DNA from: JBCDKH01 sp964388485
Lineage (GTDB): Bacteria; Planctomycetota; Phycisphaerae; Tepidisphaerales; Tepidisphaeraceae
Assembly (NCBI GenBank): GCA_964388485.1
Contig: CAYMAS010000008.1
Span: 47,447-111,446 of the forward strand
Direction of reading: 5' to 3'
DNA length: 64,000 nucleotides
The position numbers and the translations under genes are program-made. Below are positions 34,901-43,332 of this stretch, in pieces. The notes under the pieces were generated by a model. It did not search any database, had not been told where the DNA came from, and was given only the letters and a program-made list of their open reading frames with translations. Each line of letters starts with the position of its first letter. The first letter of the stretch is position 1.

Positions 34901-36783
34901 CGCACGAGACGCTGGCGTTGGCGATGAACCAGATCGGCGGCAAGAGCAACTCGGGCGAGGGCGGCGAAGATCCGGAGCGGTACGTGCAACTCGGCACGAA
35001 CGGCTCGGCGAAACGGAACCCGCGACGGTCGGCGATCAAGCAGGTCGCGTCGGGCCGATTCGGCGTGCACGGCAACTACCTGCGGAACAGCGACCAGATC
35101 CAGATCAAGGTCGCCCAGGGTGCCAAGCCCGGCGAAGGCGGGGCACTGGGCGGTCAGAAGGTCGACGAGTACATCGCCAAGGTGCGTCACAGCACGCCGG
35201 GCGTCGGCCTGATCTCGCCGCCGCCGCACCACGACATCTACTCGATCGAGGACCTGGCGCAGCTCATCCACGACTGCAAGAACGTCAACCCGGCGGCTGA
35301 CGTGAGCGTCAAGCTCGTCAGTGAGGTTGGCGTCGGCACGGTGGCGGCGGGCGTCGCCAAGGCCAAGGCCGATCACATCGTCATCGCCGGCTTCGATGGT
35401 GGCACGGGCAACGCGGCGTTGAGTTCGATCAAGCACTGCGGCCTGCCGTGGGAACTCGGACTCGCCGAAACGCAGCAGACGCTCCTGAAGAACGGCCTGC
35501 GTGGTCGCGTTCGTCTTCAAGCCGACGGCGGCATGAAGACCGGTCGCGACGTCGTCATCGCCGCGTTGCTCGGTGCCGAAGAAGTCGGCTTCAGCACGGC
35601 CCCGCTCATCGCGCTGGGCTGCATCATGATGCGTGTCTGCCACCTCAACACCTGCCCGGTCGGCATCGCGACGCAGGATCCGGAGCTACGCAAGAAGTTC
35701 ATCGGCACGCCGGAGAACGTGATCAACTTCATGTTCTTCATTGCCGAGGAGGTCCGCGAGACGATGGCGAGTCTCGGGTTCCGCACGTTCGATGAGATGG
35801 TGGGACGCAGCGATTGCCTGAAGTTCACGGACTTGTCGGATCATCCGAAGCAGAAGCACCTGGACTTGTCGGTGATTTTGCACGACGTCGAGCCGCGCAG
35901 CTTCGACGCCAAGCGGAAGATCAAGGACCAGGACCACGAGATCGACCGGGCGTTGGACAACCGGCTGATCGAGCTGGCGATGCCGGCGATCGAGCGGGGC
36001 GAGACGGTCCACGCCGAGGTGCCGGTGCGAAACGTGAACCGCACCTGCGGCACGATGCTCAGCGGCAAGATCGCCGAGGTGCACGGGCTGGCGGGGCTGC
36101 CGGACGACACGATTCGATTCAAGCTCGGCGGCACGGCGGGGCAGAGCTTTGGGGCATTTCTGGCTCGGGGCGTGACGCTCGAACTCGAAGGCGACGCTAA
36201 CGACTACGTCGGCAAGGGCCTGAGCGGCGGGCGCATCGTGGTCTATCCGCCGAAGGTCAGCGTGTTCGAGGCAGAGGAGAACATCATCGCCGGCAACGTG
36301 ATCGGCTACGGCGCGATCAGCGGCGAAATGTACCTGCGTGGCTTCGTCGGCGAGCGGTTCTGCGTGCGGAACAGCGGAGCTGACGCGGTGGCGGAGGGTT
36401 GCGGCGACCACGGCTGCGAGTACATGACCGGCGGCCGGGTCTTAGTCCTGGGCAAGACCGGCCGGAACTTCGCCGCCGGCATGTCGGGCGGGATTGCCTA
36501 CGTCTACGACCCGGACGACGACTTTGCGAGCCACTGCAACATGGAGATGGTCGAGCTGGGCCCGGTCGACGAAGAGGAAGACCTCGCCACCGTCCGGCGG
36601 CTGATGCAGGGTCACGCGGACCTGACCGACAGCCCGGTAGCCCGCGGCATGCTCGACCACTTCGAGGCGGCGATCACGTTCTTCAAGCGGGTCATGCCGA
36701 CGGACTACCGCCTCGTGATGGAAAAGCAGCGGGCGAGTTCGAGCGTCTTGCTTGGTCCGACTTCTGCCGCATCATCGGGATAG
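31993..36783 (+). CDS. gltB: Glutamate synthase (NADPH) large subunit GltB
   Basis: 1596 aa, slightly above the usual ~1500. The N-terminal class II glutaminase domain starts with EHDNCGFGFVAHVKGK; Cys35 is the nucleophile exposed by propeptide cleavage. The FMN-binding synthase domain shows SGRFGVHGNYLRNSDQIQIK and AGFDGGTGNAALSSIKHCGL. The 3Fe-4S ligands are C1210, C1216 and C1221 (CIMMRVCHLNTCPVG). The C-terminal GXGXG beta-helix includes GKGLSGGRIVVYPP and CGDHGCEYMTGGR. It makes two glutamates from glutamine and 2-oxoglutarate with GltD, whose gene is about 20 kb away, not adjacent as is usual. Confidence 0.97.
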   Translation: MKPTTKPTLPNYHRTLDGLPVAEGLYDPRFEHDNCGFGFVAHVKGKPSHQLVQRSQEMLTNMEHRGGCGCDPGSGDGAGVLLGMPDAFLRRAAQEVKIDLPPQGEYAVGMMFLPRETVHRRKCERLFERVLADYDMHVIGWRDVPVDPSVLGGDAAETEPEVRQAFVGMKRSFFDRSDFNRRLYLVRQRVENHVEHGDGRDWPQTVKEQFYLCTLSTNRLVYKGMLTAPQLGTYYKDLQQPDFASHFAVVHSRFSTNTFPSWRLAHPYRYLAHNGEINTIRGNRNWMRARYGSLKSDRFGAELDKLFPILSSSTSDSATLDNALQFLTVNGRNIAHSMLMLIPEAWQNDPHMDPDLRAFFEYHALLMEPWDGPAGVAFTNGRQLGALLDRNGLRPARYYLTDDDLLVMGSEAGSIELPPESIVKKWRLQPGKMLLADFEEGRIVSDDEVKQDLVDMRPWSRWVRDGLIDVEARMAEEQKGGTLQKPRRLFEPAVTANVVADFDGMSTDSMPRKSHVPGQTTATDPDADLLKIQRAFGYTNEDLRMLLYPMAASGAEAVGSMGADTPLACLSDKPQPLFNYFKQLFAQVTNPPLDAIREEMVTSLITYLGHERNLLDESPEHARLLKLRGPVINNEELAWIRKFGESAEGREEFKTATISCLFDVTGGEDGETEPAVALELAVDELCHEVSEAVHDGVSIIILSDKGVSETMAPIPSLLATSAVHHHLIRDGTRNQCGIVIETGEAREGHHFCCLLGYGAGAINPYLALDTIDDLDADGLLPPETSAEEAKYNFVKASHKAILKVASKMGISTVQSYRAAQVFEALGIGRPVIDQYFVDTPSRIGGIGMPEIAQEALMKHRRAFPRVEAEKSRVLDAGGYYQWRRDGEYHQWNPDTVAKLQHAVRVDSEKAYRSYAKLVDDDAKAKSTLRGLMEFDHVNEPVPLAEVEEAKEIVKRFATGAMSFGSISKEAHETLALAMNQIGGKSNSGEGGEDPERYVQLGTNGSAKRNPRRSAIKQVASGRFGVHGNYLRNSDQIQIKVAQGAKPGEGGALGGQKVDEYIAKVRHSTPGVGLISPPPHHDIYSIEDLAQLIHDCKNVNPAADVSVKLVSEVGVGTVAAGVAKAKADHIVIAGFDGGTGNAALSSIKHCGLPWELGLAETQQTLLKNGLRGRVRLQADGGMKTGRDVVIAALLGAEEVGFSTAPLIALGCIMMRVCHLNTCPVGIATQDPELRKKFIGTPENVINFMFFIAEEVRETMASLGFRTFDEMVGRSDCLKFTDLSDHPKQKHLDLSVILHDVEPRSFDAKRKIKDQDHEIDRALDNRLIELAMPAIERGETVHAEVPVRNVNRTCGTMLSGKIAEVHGLAGLPDDTIRFKLGGTAGQSFGAFLARGVTLELEGDANDYVGKGLSGGRIVVYPPKVSVFEAEENIIAGNVIGYGAISGEMYLRGFVGERFCVRNSGADAVAEGCGDHGCEYMTGGRVLVLGKTGRNFAAGMSGGIAYVYDPDDDFASHCNMEMVELGPVDEEEDLATVRRLMQGHADLTDSPVARGMLDHFEAAITFFKRVMPTDYRLVMEKQRASSSVLLGPTSAASSG

Positions 36784-36903
36784 GCGTTAGATTCAGATTC
36801 CCGAGAGCAACGACTCATGTCAAGCCGCTTTGATCCTGTTCGCGATGCTGCTGTGGCGATCTATGCTGTGGGGTGAAGGACGTCAGACTCGACTCGCCAG
36901 CGG

Positions 36904-37065
36904 ATGTCGGAGAACGACGACGAGCTGGCGTGGCTCATGGACGACCTGCTGGATGCCATGTTGGATCTCAAATGGGCTACCATGGCCGATGATGAGGATC
37001 TGATGGAGGCGTACCACGAGGACGTCCGCTACCTGATTGACGAGGTGACCGACTATGACCTTTGA
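36904..37065 (+). CDS. Small acidic protein (53 aa) overlapping an HTH gene
   Basis: The ORF from ATG 36904 to TGA 37065 encodes 53 residues, 19 of them Asp or Glu and only three basic (one Lys, one Arg, one His), starting MSENDDELAWLMDDLLDAML. It overlaps the start of the HTH gene by 11 bp, which suggests coupled translation. No strong ribosome site is visible before ATG. It resembles no family I recognise. An acidic partner beside a DNA-binding protein could be an antitoxin-like or DNA-mimic protein; that is speculation. Confidence 0.55.
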   Translation: MSENDDELAWLMDDLLDAMLDLKWATMADDEDLMEAYHEDVRYLIDEVTDYDL

Positions 37066-37444
37066 AGAAGCTCGCAACGGCCTGCGGTTCGAACGACGTG
37101 CTCGCACCACGGCGAAGGTCGTCCGATACGTCATTGAGCAGCGGCACGTGGATCCGGCCAATCTGGCGGAGCAGGTGGGCGTCGAACTGGACACGATTGA
37201 AGCCGCAAGGGCGGGCACGCATCCGCTCGAGCCGCGGCAACTGTCAAAAGTCGCCAAAGCCGCGAACATGCTGCCGGGCGACCTGCTCCTGGCTGCCCGC
37301 CCGCCGCAGTTGGACCACAGCGAGGCGTGGGTCCGTGAGCACGAGCAGCTTCGGATCGAAGCCCTCCGCAAGTGTGATGACTTCACGCTCCGACTTCGCG
37401 AGCGGCGTCAGCGGGAGCGGGGCGGCGACAGTTCCGCCGCGTAG
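37055..37444 (+). CDS. Small HTH (XRE-like) protein
   Basis: 129 aa. GAGGTGA lies eight bases before ATG 37055. Residues about 30 to 80 read as a Cro/CI-type HTH: VDPANLAEQVGVELDTIEAA, RAGTHPLEPRQLSKVAKAAN, then MLPGDLL. The C-terminal tail is charged and helical (LRIEALRKCDDFTLRLRERR). It overlaps the small acidic ORF and ends 1 bp from the convergent pseudouridine synthase gene. Probable DNA-binding regulator; target unknown. Confidence 0.65.
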   Translation: MTFEEARNGLRFERRARTTAKVVRYVIEQRHVDPANLAEQVGVELDTIEAARAGTHPLEPRQLSKVAKAANMLPGDLLLAARPPQLDHSEAWVREHEQLRIEALRKCDDFTLRLRERRQRERGGDSSAA

Positions 37445-37445
37445 C

Positions 37446-38390
37446 TCACCGCCGCCGGTGCGGATAAAGCCAGTCCCATAAGTCTGCCGGCAGATCTCGC
37501 TCAAAATACAGCGGCCGACCCGTCCGCGGGTGATCGAAGCCCAGGATCTTGGCATGCAACGCCTGCCGCGGCGGCGGGTCGGGTTCACCGCGCTCGCCGT
37601 ACAGCTTATCGCCGCATACCGGATGGCCCAACTCGCTTAAGTGGATGCGAATCTGGTGCGTTCGGCCTGTCTCGAGCTTGCATTCGACAACGCCGCGATC
37701 ACCGACCTTGCCCGCGGGTCGGACGTGCGTGATTGCCTTCTTGGCTGACTTGTCCTCGCCACCGGCGGGCAAAGATCCACGGTTGCCGTCGCCGCGGTCG
37801 CGGACGAGCATCGTTTCCACCTTTCGCCTCGGCGGCTGACCGTTGAGGACGATCGCGACGTAGACCCGGTCCAGAGCATGGGCCTGGAACTGCCGCACCA
37901 GGTCCTTTTCCGCCTCCGGGTTCCGGGCAAAGACCATCAGCCCGCTCGTGTCACGATCAAGGCGGTGCACCGGAAAGACGACCTTGCCTCGATCGTGCGG
38001 CCGGCGAATCCGCTTGGCGACGAGCTCGTCCAACGTCGGCTGCCGCTCGCGACGCCTGCCGCTCATCTGCCCTTCCCGCGGCTCCCGGGCACTGACCACA
38101 CCCGCCGGCTTGTTGACGATGACGAGGTCACGATCTTCGAAGACGACGTCCAGATCCCTCGCCTCCGCCGGCTTGGCCGCGGGTCGGTCGAGGAGGTTAA
38201 TGACGTCGCCCGCCTTGAGCCGTCGTGCCGGATCGAGGCACAGATTACCGTGAACCGCGACGCGTCGGTCCATGACCCGCATCTCCGCCTCTGCCCAAGA
38301 AACCTTCAGCCGCCGCTTGACGACGCTGCCAAGCGTCTTGCCGGCGTCGTCGGGTTTGACATGCAGAACCTGCCCATCCGCCTTGGCCAC
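37446..38390 (-). CDS. RluA-family 23S/tRNA pseudouridine synthase
   Basis: 314 aa. An S4-type RNA-binding start (AEMRVMDRRVAVHGNLCLDP) is followed by VVFEDRDLVIVNKPAGVVS and the catalytic motif HRLDRDTSGLMVFARN, in which the Asp attacks uridine. ETGRTHQIRIHLSELGHPV and YGERGEPDPPPRQALHAKIL complete the RluA/RluD set. It isomerises specific uridines in rRNA or tRNA. Which position (RluC, RluD or RluA type) cannot be told from the sequence. It is convergent with the HTH gene and divergent from the CsgG-like gene. Confidence 0.9.
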   Translation of the reverse strand: MAKADGQVLHVKPDDAGKTLGSVVKRRLKVSWAEAEMRVMDRRVAVHGNLCLDPARRLKAGDVINLLDRPAAKPAEARDLDVVFEDRDLVIVNKPAGVVSAREPREGQMSGRRRERQPTLDELVAKRIRRPHDRGKVVFPVHRLDRDTSGLMVFARNPEAEKDLVRQFQAHALDRVYVAIVLNGQPPRRKVETMLVRDRGDGNRGSLPAGGEDKSAKKAITHVRPAGKVGDRGVVECKLETGRTHQIRIHLSELGHPVCGDKLYGERGEPDPPPRQALHAKILGFDHPRTGRPLYFERDLPADLWDWLYPHRRR

Positions 38391-38436
38391 TCGTTAGGCT
38401 ACGCGGCGTGAAGAACTTCAAAAGGGGTGACTTATA

Positions 38437-41118
38437 ATGCGGATGCTCTGGATGTCATGCCTGTTGCTAGCGGTTGCCAAGGCGACTGCGGCGGAGGTGC
38501 GGGTCGCAGTGCTTCCGGTCGGCGAAGAGGTACAACACATTGCCGAGATCACGGAGCAACGTCTGTCGCACGTGCCGGATGTCGCGTTGCTTGATCGACT
38601 TGCTCTGGAGACCGTCTTCGCCGAGCAGGCACTCGCCGCCGCGGCCGGGAATGCGTCCGATGCGGCAGGTCGGCTGCAGCTCGGACAACTGCTTCGAGCC
38701 GACGTGCTCATTCTTCTCGAGCAGCAGCCGCCGGCGACCCGGGTCACGGCCATCGACGTCGCTACAGGTCTGCGGCTCAGCCGCGACGCGGTCAAGCCTC
38801 GCCAAATCATGCCGACGATCATCCGCTCGATTCAACAGCATCGCCGCGGCATTCGTGAAGTTGCCGCCGTGATGCCGTTCAGCTCGCCCGACCTGACGCG
38901 GACGCGGGACCACCTCAAGGACGCTCTCGCCGCGGCCCTAGCCCGTCGACTGGCGAAAGAGCCGGGCGTGCTCGTGGTCGAGGTCGAAGAGGCGCGGGCC
39001 GCCTTGGCGGAGTTCGCGGTCAGCGCCGGCCCACTGGCCGCCCGTCGACCGCCAGCCACCTTCGTCGACGGCACGTTCGACGCGATCGATGACGACCGCT
39101 TGCGGCTTCAGATCATTTACCGCCGCGGAAAACGAGTCGAGACCGTCGAGCACGACGTGGACGGACGGGCGGCTACGCGATGGCTGTCACGATCCGAGGC
39201 GGTGCCGGACGACTGGTTCGAGGGCGATATCGATCCGGCCGCCGCCGCTGAAGCCGAAGCGGTCTCCTTGTTCAGCCGGGCCGAGCGCTTCGCAACCTTG
39301 GGTGACTGGCAGCAGGCGTTGGGATTGGCTGAGGCGGCGATGGTGCTCCACGACACGCCCCAGCGTCGCCGGCTGGCCGCCATCAGCGCCTACAAGTCGG
39401 CCCAGACGATGCGGGAGACGACCAGGTATCTCGCTCCCGACGCTCGAGCAGCCGGCCAGGTCGAAATCGAAGCCATGGACCTGCGCGGCTGGCGGCACTT
39501 CGTCAGCTGGTCCCGCCGCGCCGCCGTTGCGGCAACAGAGGAGCATCGACAACTTCACCGCAACTATCTCGAGCACCTTGGCAGCCGCCTGGAGCCAGAG
39601 ATCGTCGAACTTGTGCGGGCCGATGTGATCAGCATCTTCGCTTCGACGGACGCGCGGCAAGACCGCGATATCTGGATCCGGGGTATTGAACATCTACCCA
39701 ATCGACTCTTTAGTAAGCACTACGGTCCGCACCCGCAGCAGGGACAGGACCGACACCTGCGGTGGCACATCGCACCGGAGCGGATGGCGTTCGCTGGCCG
39801 CATTGCCGCGGAGCTGGCCAGGATGCCGTCGGCGACAAAGGACGACTTCATCAAAGTGATTTGCGGCTCCTGGGCTTGGGTGGGCGAGAACAAGCACGTC
39901 CGCAGAACCCTCCACCACATGGCCGCGCTCGATCACCCGGCCGCCCAAGCGGCTGCGGCCGAGATCCTCGGCTGGCTGGACAGCCCTTGGCCGCGAATGC
40001 GAGGTCGCGATCCGGCAACCACTGGAATCGTTCGTTCAGAACCGCGTGAGCTACCCGCCGTCTCAGGCGTCGCCTGGAAGCACGTCCACCAGGCACCATT
40101 TACTGGAGAACTCTGCGGTTGGCTTCGTCTTGACGGTACTCGGCACACCGACGCCTTCTGGAGCACCACTAACGATCGCCCCGGCCGGCTCTATCTCGTC
40201 GACCCCGAAGGCGAACCGCATGATGTCGGCGACGAGGTGTATGGCGAATTTCAAGCCGTCGCCTACGACGGTCGATGGCTCTGGTACCTTGCTGCCGGTG
40301 ATCCCGGCACGCGGCTCATCGCCCTCGACCCGCAGTCAGGCCAACGCCATGTTCTCGGCGGCGACCTGGGTCTGCCGCCCGATCCGGCCATTGGAGCCGG
40401 TCTCGTCGGGCTCGAAGAAGGTTCCGTCGCCCTGTCCGTAGCCATCGGCTCGGACAGTCAACGCCGGAACTACGTCATGATCGCGACACTCGATCCGAAG
40501 CCGACGTTGCAGACGCTGCTCGAAGTCCGCGAAGCCGAGGAGGCCTTCGTGCCAGGCAGCAGCAGTCTCGGCCATCCCTTCACGCCCGCCCTCTGGTTGG
40601 TTCGTGAGGACGAAGCAGCCACGCTCCTCGTCGTTCGCGGCAGCGATCGACGCCCGCTGATGATCGATCCCACACCAGGAGGCGCAGGCGTTCTCGGGGA
40701 GCTGGCCATTCCCTTCACGCAAATCGGCGACTTCTTCGAGCGCGACGGCATCAGCTACGCCGTCGCCGGTCGAAATTTGAAATTCGGCGGCATTTATCGT
40801 CTGACGCCGGACGCGCTCACGGTCGAGGAAGTCTCGCCCGTCGCTCCGCCGCTGCTCGAACAGGTCGTGCTCTACCAAGATCGACTGCTCGCCAGAAGCC
40901 GCTACAGCGACCTTCTCATCGCCCCGACACCTGATCAGCCGTTCGAGGAGATCCGAATGCAGTTCCCTGCCGACAAGGAGGACTGGGAGATGGCAACCGA
41001 CGCCCGCGTCTTCGTAACCCATCGCTTCGGCCTCATCTGGAACCAGCCGATGGACCGGCAATTCTGGTCGATCGAACTGGTCAACGACGTGGCGACCCCG
41101 CCGGCGAAGCCGGATTGA
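38437..41118 (+). CDS. Secreted CsgG-like N-terminal domain plus C-terminal propeller-like region
   Basis: 893 aa. ATG 38437 has GGGGTGA five bases upstream. The signal peptide is short (MRMLWMSCLLLAVAKATAAE). Residues 20-180 resemble a CsgG/FlgO-type nucleotide-free alpha/beta domain (VRVAVLPVGEEVQHIAEITE, then LLRADVLILLE). A helical middle follows, and the last ~350 residues have repeated strands (DGRWLWYLAAGDPGTRLIAL, RDGISYAVAGRNLKFGGIYR) like a beta-propeller reading out a table or gauge value. No catalytic motif. Planctomycetes encode several such large periplasmic proteins. Function unknown. Confidence 0.55.
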   Translation: MRMLWMSCLLLAVAKATAAEVRVAVLPVGEEVQHIAEITEQRLSHVPDVALLDRLALETVFAEQALAAAAGNASDAAGRLQLGQLLRADVLILLEQQPPATRVTAIDVATGLRLSRDAVKPRQIMPTIIRSIQQHRRGIREVAAVMPFSSPDLTRTRDHLKDALAAALARRLAKEPGVLVVEVEEARAALAEFAVSAGPLAARRPPATFVDGTFDAIDDDRLRLQIIYRRGKRVETVEHDVDGRAATRWLSRSEAVPDDWFEGDIDPAAAAEAEAVSLFSRAERFATLGDWQQALGLAEAAMVLHDTPQRRRLAAISAYKSAQTMRETTRYLAPDARAAGQVEIEAMDLRGWRHFVSWSRRAAVAATEEHRQLHRNYLEHLGSRLEPEIVELVRADVISIFASTDARQDRDIWIRGIEHLPNRLFSKHYGPHPQQGQDRHLRWHIAPERMAFAGRIAAELARMPSATKDDFIKVICGSWAWVGENKHVRRTLHHMAALDHPAAQAAAAEILGWLDSPWPRMRGRDPATTGIVRSEPRELPAVSGVAWKHVHQAPFTGELCGWLRLDGTRHTDAFWSTTNDRPGRLYLVDPEGEPHDVGDEVYGEFQAVAYDGRWLWYLAAGDPGTRLIALDPQSGQRHVLGGDLGLPPDPAIGAGLVGLEEGSVALSVAIGSDSQRRNYVMIATLDPKPTLQTLLEVREAEEAFVPGSSSLGHPFTPALWLVREDEAATLLVVRGSDRRPLMIDPTPGGAGVLGELAIPFTQIGDFFERDGISYAVAGRNLKFGGIYRLTPDALTVEEVSPVAPPLLEQVVLYQDRLLARSRYSDLLIAPTPDQPFEEIRMQFPADKEDWEMATDARVFVTHRFGLIWNQPMDRQFWSIELVNDVATPPAKPD

Positions 41119-41133
41119 ACTGACGTGTCTCGC

Positions 41134-41952
41134 CTACGCCCGCGCTTCAACGATCATGCAGAAGGCTTTGAAGTAGCCCTCCAGCTCCGGCATCTGCGGC
41201 TCACGCGATTCGATGCCAGACAGCTCGTTCAAACCGCTGTCCGTCTGGTGGCGAGCCGGGAACGTCACCGACGTGAAGCCGGCATCGAGAAGGGCGCGTT
41301 CCATGTAAGGCCGACTCCACAGGAATTGGTGGCCCCAGTAGTGGAACATTGCGTTCGTCCAGACCTCGCGGCTCCAGACCGGTTCGAGCCAGACTTGTCG
41401 ATAATTTTCGATGTCCGCGTCCTCCACTGTGTTGCTGGCAAGGGCCAGGACGCCGTCGAGGTCGGGTGTGGTCATTCGCAAGGTGCCGCCGGGCCGCAGG
41501 GCGCGTTTGGCCTCGCGGAAGAAGTAGAGGGCCCGCTCCAGCGGGATGTGTTCGATGACCTCCTCGCCGTAGATCGCGTCGAGGCTGTCGTCATGTAGCG
41601 GCAGTTGCCGAGTGATGTCGAGCGGGAAGTCGAAGTGCTTCTCGTTCTCACTCGGAGCCCGCCATGGCAGGCGGTCTAGGAGCAGGTCGGTGTTGAGCCA
41701 GCCCGGCATCGGCGAGGGGCCGCAGCCGATGTTCAGGCCCTTGAAGCCGGGCTCCGCAAAGTATCCCCTCAGCAGGCTCTTGCGGCGACGGACGTGCCGA
41801 AGGCGTTGCAGACCCGACCAACCCTGCTTGAGCGGCACCGAAGCCCAACGAAGAACGTCGACAACCTCATCACGGAAGGCGGGGGGGGCGACGGCAGGAA
41901 ATTCGACGTGAGGCTTCGAGCGAGGTGGCTTCGCCGGCTCGTGATCCCTCAT
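41134..41952 (-). CDS. SAM-dependent methyltransferase
   Basis: 272 aa if ATG 41952 is used; in-frame ATGs exist up to 42147 and none has a clear ribosome site, so the start is uncertain. The SAM motif is GLNIGCGPSPMPGWLNTDLL, then DITRQLPLHDDSLDAIYGEE, VIEHIP and AKRALRPGGTLRMTTPDLDG, as in class I methyltransferases that act on sugars or cell-wall glycans. It is convergent with the CsgG-like gene (15 bp) and lies next to the NeuD-like gene on the same strand. Acceptor unknown. Confidence 0.82.
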   Translation of the reverse strand: MRDHEPAKPPRSKPHVEFPAVAPPAFRDEVVDVLRWASVPLKQGWSGLQRLRHVRRRKSLLRGYFAEPGFKGLNIGCGPSPMPGWLNTDLLLDRLPWRAPSENEKHFDFPLDITRQLPLHDDSLDAIYGEEVIEHIPLERALYFFREAKRALRPGGTLRMTTPDLDGVLALASNTVEDADIENYRQVWLEPVWSREVWTNAMFHYWGHQFLWSRPYMERALLDAGFTSVTFPARHQTDSGLNELSGIESREPQMPELEGYFKAFCMIVEARA

Positions 41953-42153
41953 GTGTGAGATATTCGTTCCCCTTGCATCAGTTTCCACCAGCACGTTCGG
42001 CACGACGCCATTGTGCATCTGGAGCGCTTTAAAGCCAGCGCCTTCTTGCGAATATCGGCTTTGCAGGTGGAACAATTCGGATCGATGAATTCGGGACCGG
42101 GCGGACAAGACGTGAGCTGCTGAAGGACAACGGCGATTTGCAATCAAAGAGGC

Positions 42154-42780
42154 TCACCGTGCCGGACAGCCGACGACGGTTCGTCCTGCCGGGACGTCGC
42201 GGACGACGGTCGCCCCGGCTCCGACGGTGCAGCCTTCTCCCAGGTCCAGGCACTGAATGACGCTCGCCCCGATGCCGACGAAGACGCGGTCGCCGGCCGT
42301 GACGCGACCGGCGAGGGCGGCGGCGGGGCAGATGTGAACACCGTGACCCAGTCGGCATTCGTGGTCGACGACAGCATTCGTGTTGACGATGCACGCTTCG
42401 CCGAAGGTCGCTTCGACACAGACGACGGCTCCGGCACAGACGACGGTGCCGGCACCGAGGGTGGCGTCGCGTGCGACGGAAGCCCGAGGATGCACCAACG
42501 TCGCCGCTTCCAGGCCGGCCCGGCAGGCCTCGCGAAGGTGCTCGAGCCGCACCCGATTGTCGCCGATGCCGAGGGCAAACCGTGTCGCTCCGGCGTTGCG
42601 GGCAAGGTGTTCGAGTCGATTCGGTCCACCCAGCACCGGCAGACCTGCGACGGTCGTGCCGTGCAACGCCTCGTCGCCGTCGATGAATCCCGCGACCGCA
42701 ACGTCCGCCGCCCGGCACAGGTCGGCCACTACTTTGCCATGACCGCCGGCACCGAGGATGAGCAAGGGGCCTTGCGGCAT
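42154..42780 (-). CDS. NeuD-family sugar O-acyltransferase
   Basis: 208 aa from ATG 42780. The N-terminal Rossmann-like part starts LLILGAGGHGKVVADLCRAA, the signature of NeuD/PglD enzymes. The rest is a left-handed beta-helix of hexapeptides (LVHPRASVARDATLGAGTVV, VNTNAVVDHECRLGHGVHIC) ending VPAGRTVVGCPAR. It transfers acetyl or a related acyl group from the CoA donor to a nucleotide-linked or glycan amino sugar in surface polysaccharide synthesis. It lies 201 bp upstream of the methyltransferase gene on the same strand. Confidence 0.88.
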   Translation of the reverse strand: MPQGPLLILGAGGHGKVVADLCRAADVAVAGFIDGDEALHGTTVAGLPVLGGPNRLEHLARNAGATRFALGIGDNRVRLEHLREACRAGLEAATLVHPRASVARDATLGAGTVVCAGAVVCVEATFGEACIVNTNAVVDHECRLGHGVHICPAAALAGRVTAGDRVFVGIGASVIQCLDLGEGCTVGAGATVVRDVPAGRTVVGCPAR

Positions 42781-42912
42781 GGCCGGATCGTACCCGCCCG
42801 GGGCGTCGGCAGATTGTCGTCTTGCAGTCGGTCTCGGCTGCGATAAGCTATCGCCAGCCGGATCGGCAGGACGCCGAGGCTTCAACATCCCCGCCAGCCA
42901 AGGAGTGGCACC

Positions 42913-43320
42913 ATGGCCGATCAAGAATTTACTACCGTTCTGGGCCCCGACGTTTCGATCAAGGGCGAGCTGACCTTCGAAAAGGCCGTGCGTCTGCAAG
43001 GCAAGTTCGAGGGCGAAGTCCGCACGGGCGGCATTCTGCACGTCGATCGCGAAGCCACCATGACCGGCGACGTCAAGGCGGGCAACGTCCGCGTCGACGG
43101 CACCGTCCGCGGCAACCTCCACGCCGCCGGCCGCATCGAGCTCAAGGAGTCGAGCGACCATGAAGGCGACCTCACCGCCGCCAAGCTCGTCGTCGAAGAA
43201 GGTGCCGTCTTCAAGGGCCAGGTCACGGTCGGCCCGAACGCCGTCAAGGGTCAGGCGGCGGCGCGGCAGGACGAGTCGGACGCGATGCCCGTCCGCAACG
43301 GCCTGCATGTCAACAACTAG
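42913..43320 (+). CDS. Bactofilin
   Basis: 135 aa. AAGGAG precedes ATG 42913. It is a short all-beta protein with bactofilin (DUF583) repeats: VLGPDVSIKGELTFEKAVRL, QGKFEGEV, AGNVRVDGTVRGNLHAAGRI. Bactofilins polymerise without nucleotides into filaments at the inner membrane and scaffold stalk, envelope or wall machinery. The second gene starts 12 bp downstream, so the two form a bactofilin pair. Confidence 0.9.
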   Translation: MADQEFTTVLGPDVSIKGELTFEKAVRLQGKFEGEVRTGGILHVDREATMTGDVKAGNVRVDGTVRGNLHAAGRIELKESSDHEGDLTAAKLVVEEGAVFKGQVTVGPNAVKGQAAARQDESDAMPVRNGLHVNN

Positions 43321-43332
43321 GCGAGGCTCGCC

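Noticed and set aside
36883..37386. 167-codon minus-strand frame
   Set aside because: Antisense to the acidic ORF/HTH pair; Ser/Arg/Cys-rich composition typical of a shadow frame.
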